Below are positions 62,246 through 64,000 of a stretch of 64,000 nt of DNA, one piece after another. The stretch is taken from NCBI RefSeq assembly GCF_029207565.1, contig NZ_JANCMW010000012.1, positions 1 to 64,000 of the forward strand, read 5' to 3'. Source of the DNA: Marinobacter iranensis. GTDB taxonomy: Bacteria; Pseudomonadota; Gammaproteobacteria; Pseudomonadales; Oleiphilaceae. Position numbers and translations under genes: made by a program. The stretch's first letter is position 1, and each line of letters opens with the position of its first letter. The notes beneath the pieces are model-generated. The model saw nothing but the letters and a program-made list of their open reading frames with translations, ran no database searches and was not told the DNA's origin.

Positions 62246-63727
62246 ATGACCCAGCACCTGCTCGCTATTGACCAGGGAACCACCAGTTCCCGTGCGATCA
62301 TTTTCAATGCTTCCGGCAACGCCATCGCCACGGCGCAACAGGAATTCAAACAGTATTTTCCAAAGGACGGCCAGGTGGAGCACGAGGCCGGAGAAATCTG
62401 GGAGAGTACGCTGGCGGTATGCCGGGAAGTCCTCGATACTTCGGGTCTCGATGCTGCCAGTCTGGCGGGCATTGGCATCACCAATCAGCGGGAAACCACG
62501 GTAATCTGGGACCGGAAAACCGGCCAGCCCATTCACCGTGCGATCGTCTGGCAGGACAGGCGCACCGCCTCTGTTTGCACCAAGCTCAAATCCGACGGCC
62601 ATGAAGGTACGGTTGTTGAACGTACAGGCCTGCTGATTGACCCGTACTTTTCCGCCACCAAGATTGCCTGGATACTGGATCATGTGGAGGGTGCTAGGAA
62701 GAGGGCAGAAGCGGGAGAACTTGCCTTCGGCACCGTCGACAGCTGGCTGCTCTGGAACCTGACAGGCGGTCGCTCGCACAAGACCGACGCCACCAATGCA
62801 TCCCGCACGGCGCTGTTCAATATTCACGAACAGCAATGGGACGATGAGTTGCTGGCGCTGTTCCGGGTTCCCCGGGCGTTGTTGCCCGAGGTGCTCGATT
62901 CTGCCGCGGATTTTGGCACTACCGATAAGCAGTGGCTGGGTGCCCCGGTGCAGGTCGCCGGTATTGCCGGCGATCAGCATGCGGCACTGATCGGACAGGC
63001 CTGTTTCGAGCCGGGTATGGCAAAAAGCACCTACGGCACCGGCTGCTTCCTGATGCTGAACACCGGTGATAAAGCACTGCGTTCAGAGAACCGCTTGCTG
63101 ACAACCATGGCTTACCGGTTGAACGGTAAACCCTGCTATGCAATGGAAGGCAGTATTTTCGTGGCCGGGGCGGCTATGCAGTGGCTCAGGGACGGGCTCC
63201 AGTTGATCAGGCATGCCAGCGAATCCTCCAACTACGCAACTGAGGTAGGGGCGGATAACCCGGTCTACCTGGTGCCGGCGTTCACCGGGCTGGGCGCTCC
63301 CCACTGGGATCCCCATGCCCGTGGCGCGATTCTCGGCCTCACCCGTGACACCGGTATTGGCGAAATCGTTACCGCTGGCCTGCAATCGGTGTGCTATCAG
63401 ACTAAGGACCTGATCCGCGCCATCCAGAACGACGGCGCTTCCCTGCAGGCGCTGCGGGTGGATGGGGGGATGGTGGTCAACAACTGGGTGATGCAGTTCC
63501 TGGCGGATATTCTCAATGTTCCTGTGGACCGCCCGAAAGTGATCGAAACCACCGCGCTGGGTGCAGCCTATCTGGCGGGACTACAGACGGGTGTGTATCA
63601 GGGGCTGGAGGAAATAGCGCAACTCTGGGAACGTGAGCATCGCTTTGAGCCGGCGATGAAACCGGCACTGCGGGAGCGCCTCTATGTCGGCTGGCTGGAT
63701 TCCGTCGAGCGGGTCTGCAACAACTGA
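62246..63727 (+). CDS. glpK: Glycerol kinase
   Basis: This 493-residue FGGY kinase phosphorylates glycerol to glycerol 3-phosphate. It begins HLLAIDQGTTSSRAIIF, with DGQVEHEAGEIWEST, GITNQRETTVIWDRKTG and the catalytic Asp region AGIAGDQHAALIGQ. The C-terminal signature is ALGAAYLAGLQTGVYQ. Length is typical. It is not next to glpF or glpD in this window. It converges with an ABC ATPase gene 13 bases away. Confidence 0.98.
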   Translation: MTQHLLAIDQGTTSSRAIIFNASGNAIATAQQEFKQYFPKDGQVEHEAGEIWESTLAVCREVLDTSGLDAASLAGIGITNQRETTVIWDRKTGQPIHRAIVWQDRRTASVCTKLKSDGHEGTVVERTGLLIDPYFSATKIAWILDHVEGARKRAEAGELAFGTVDSWLLWNLTGGRSHKTDATNASRTALFNIHEQQWDDELLALFRVPRALLPEVLDSAADFGTTDKQWLGAPVQVAGIAGDQHAALIGQACFEPGMAKSTYGTGCFLMLNTGDKALRSENRLLTTMAYRLNGKPCYAMEGSIFVAGAAMQWLRDGLQLIRHASESSNYATEVGADNPVYLVPAFTGLGAPHWDPHARGAILGLTRDTGIGEIVTAGLQSVCYQTKDLIRAIQNDGASLQALRVDGGMVVNNWVMQFLADILNVPVDRPKVIETTALGAAYLAGLQTGVYQGLEEIAQLWEREHRFEPAMKPALRERLYVGWLDSVERVCNN

Positions 63728-63740
63728 GGCTTTTCCCGCC

Positions 63741-64000
63741 TCAGGTTCTCTCGAAGGCGATCAGATGGTCCGCTTCCACGCGGACTGGCACATGTTCGCC
63801 AAGGTGGAAGTCCAGGTGGCTCCGGAACAAGGCTTCGAATTCGGTATCTTCCGAGCATCGGAAGCGATAGAGGGTCGAGGTGCCGGCGAACGTCTTTTCC
63901 ACTACCTTTGGTTTCAGGTCCGAGTCGGCGTCGTAGACAATGTCGTCGGGCCGAATGAGCACGTCGACCAGGGTGCCGGCCTGCCACTTATAGGCGCGGT
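63741..64000 (-). CDS. ABC transporter ATP-binding protein, C-terminal TOBE part, 5' end outside window
   Basis: The minus-strand frame is open to the window edge and encodes only the last 86 or so residues. KWQAGTLVDVLIRPDDIVYD is the start of a TOBE-type domain of the PotA/FbpC group. STLYRFRCSEDTEFEALF and VPVRVEADHLIAFER follow. The ATPase core is not visible, so the substrate (iron, polyamine or other) cannot be fixed. Confidence 0.72.
   Translation of the reverse strand, partial: RAYKWQAGTLVDVLIRPDDIVYDADSDLKPKVVEKTFAGTSTLYRFRCSEDTEFEALFRSHLDFHLGEHVPVRVEADHLIAFERT

Overview
The window reads as chromosome of a free-living, probably marine gammaproteobacterium close to Marinobacter and the pseudomonad relatives. 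The reasons are the block ychF-pth-rplY-prs-tRNA-Gln-ispE-lolB-TPR lipoprotein / hemA-prfA-prmC-moeB, which has the order known from Pseudomonas, the moderately high GC content, several carboxylate transport systems (TRAP-TAXI and tripartite tricarboxylate type), ornithine-lipid genes, and a peptide siderophore locus. No phage, insertion sequence, CRISPR array or rRNA was seen.

Region 1 (1-12464) is the tail of a siderophore locus. It holds the last module of a non-ribosomal peptide synthetase (A-T-E-TE, 5' end outside the window), a TonB-dependent receptor, a fused FecCD/FhuB-type permease, a periplasmic binding protein, an MbtH protein, a SyrP-like aspartyl hydroxylase, an IucB-type acetyltransferase and an FhuF-like ferric reductase. 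On the other strand are a FhuC-type ATPase and a phosphopantetheinyl transferase. Together these make, import and reduce a ferric siderophore, inferred to contain beta-hydroxyaspartate and an acylated hydroxamate. Two Fur-box-like sites support iron control.

Region 2 (12457-25060) is housekeeping: translation factors, PRPP synthase, isoprenoid and heme entry enzymes, lipoprotein sorting, peptide-release machinery and a photolyase, with a long perfect inverted repeat between moeB and phrB. Region 3 (25167-29810) is a tight same-strand cassette: DUF432-like protein, MscS channel, RimB-like retropepsin, RimK glutamate ligase, aspartoacylase-family hydrolase and YjbQ. It is followed by the remnant of a heptosyltransferase gene and a CHASE4-GGDEF diguanylate cyclase.

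Region 4 (32512-44715) is organic-acid uptake. A TAXI-TRAP transporter, preceded by a sigma-54-type promoter and a palindromic upstream element, is followed by a DctB/DctD-type pair. A CitA/CitB-type pair is then divergent from tctCBA. Region 5 (44787-53184) has PhoH, CBS and START proteins, minCDE co-transcribed with hopJ-like and DUF1244 genes, LexA-controlled dinB, a PAP2 phosphatase and a GT4 glycosyltransferase. Region 6 (53296-64000) has an aldo/keto reductase, a small secreted unknown protein with a CRP/Vfr-like promoter, an acetyl-CoA hydrolase family enzyme, an FKBP isomerase, olsBA-like ornithine-lipid acyltransferases, an RstA/RstB-like two-component system, glycerol kinase and the C-terminal end of an ABC ATPase.
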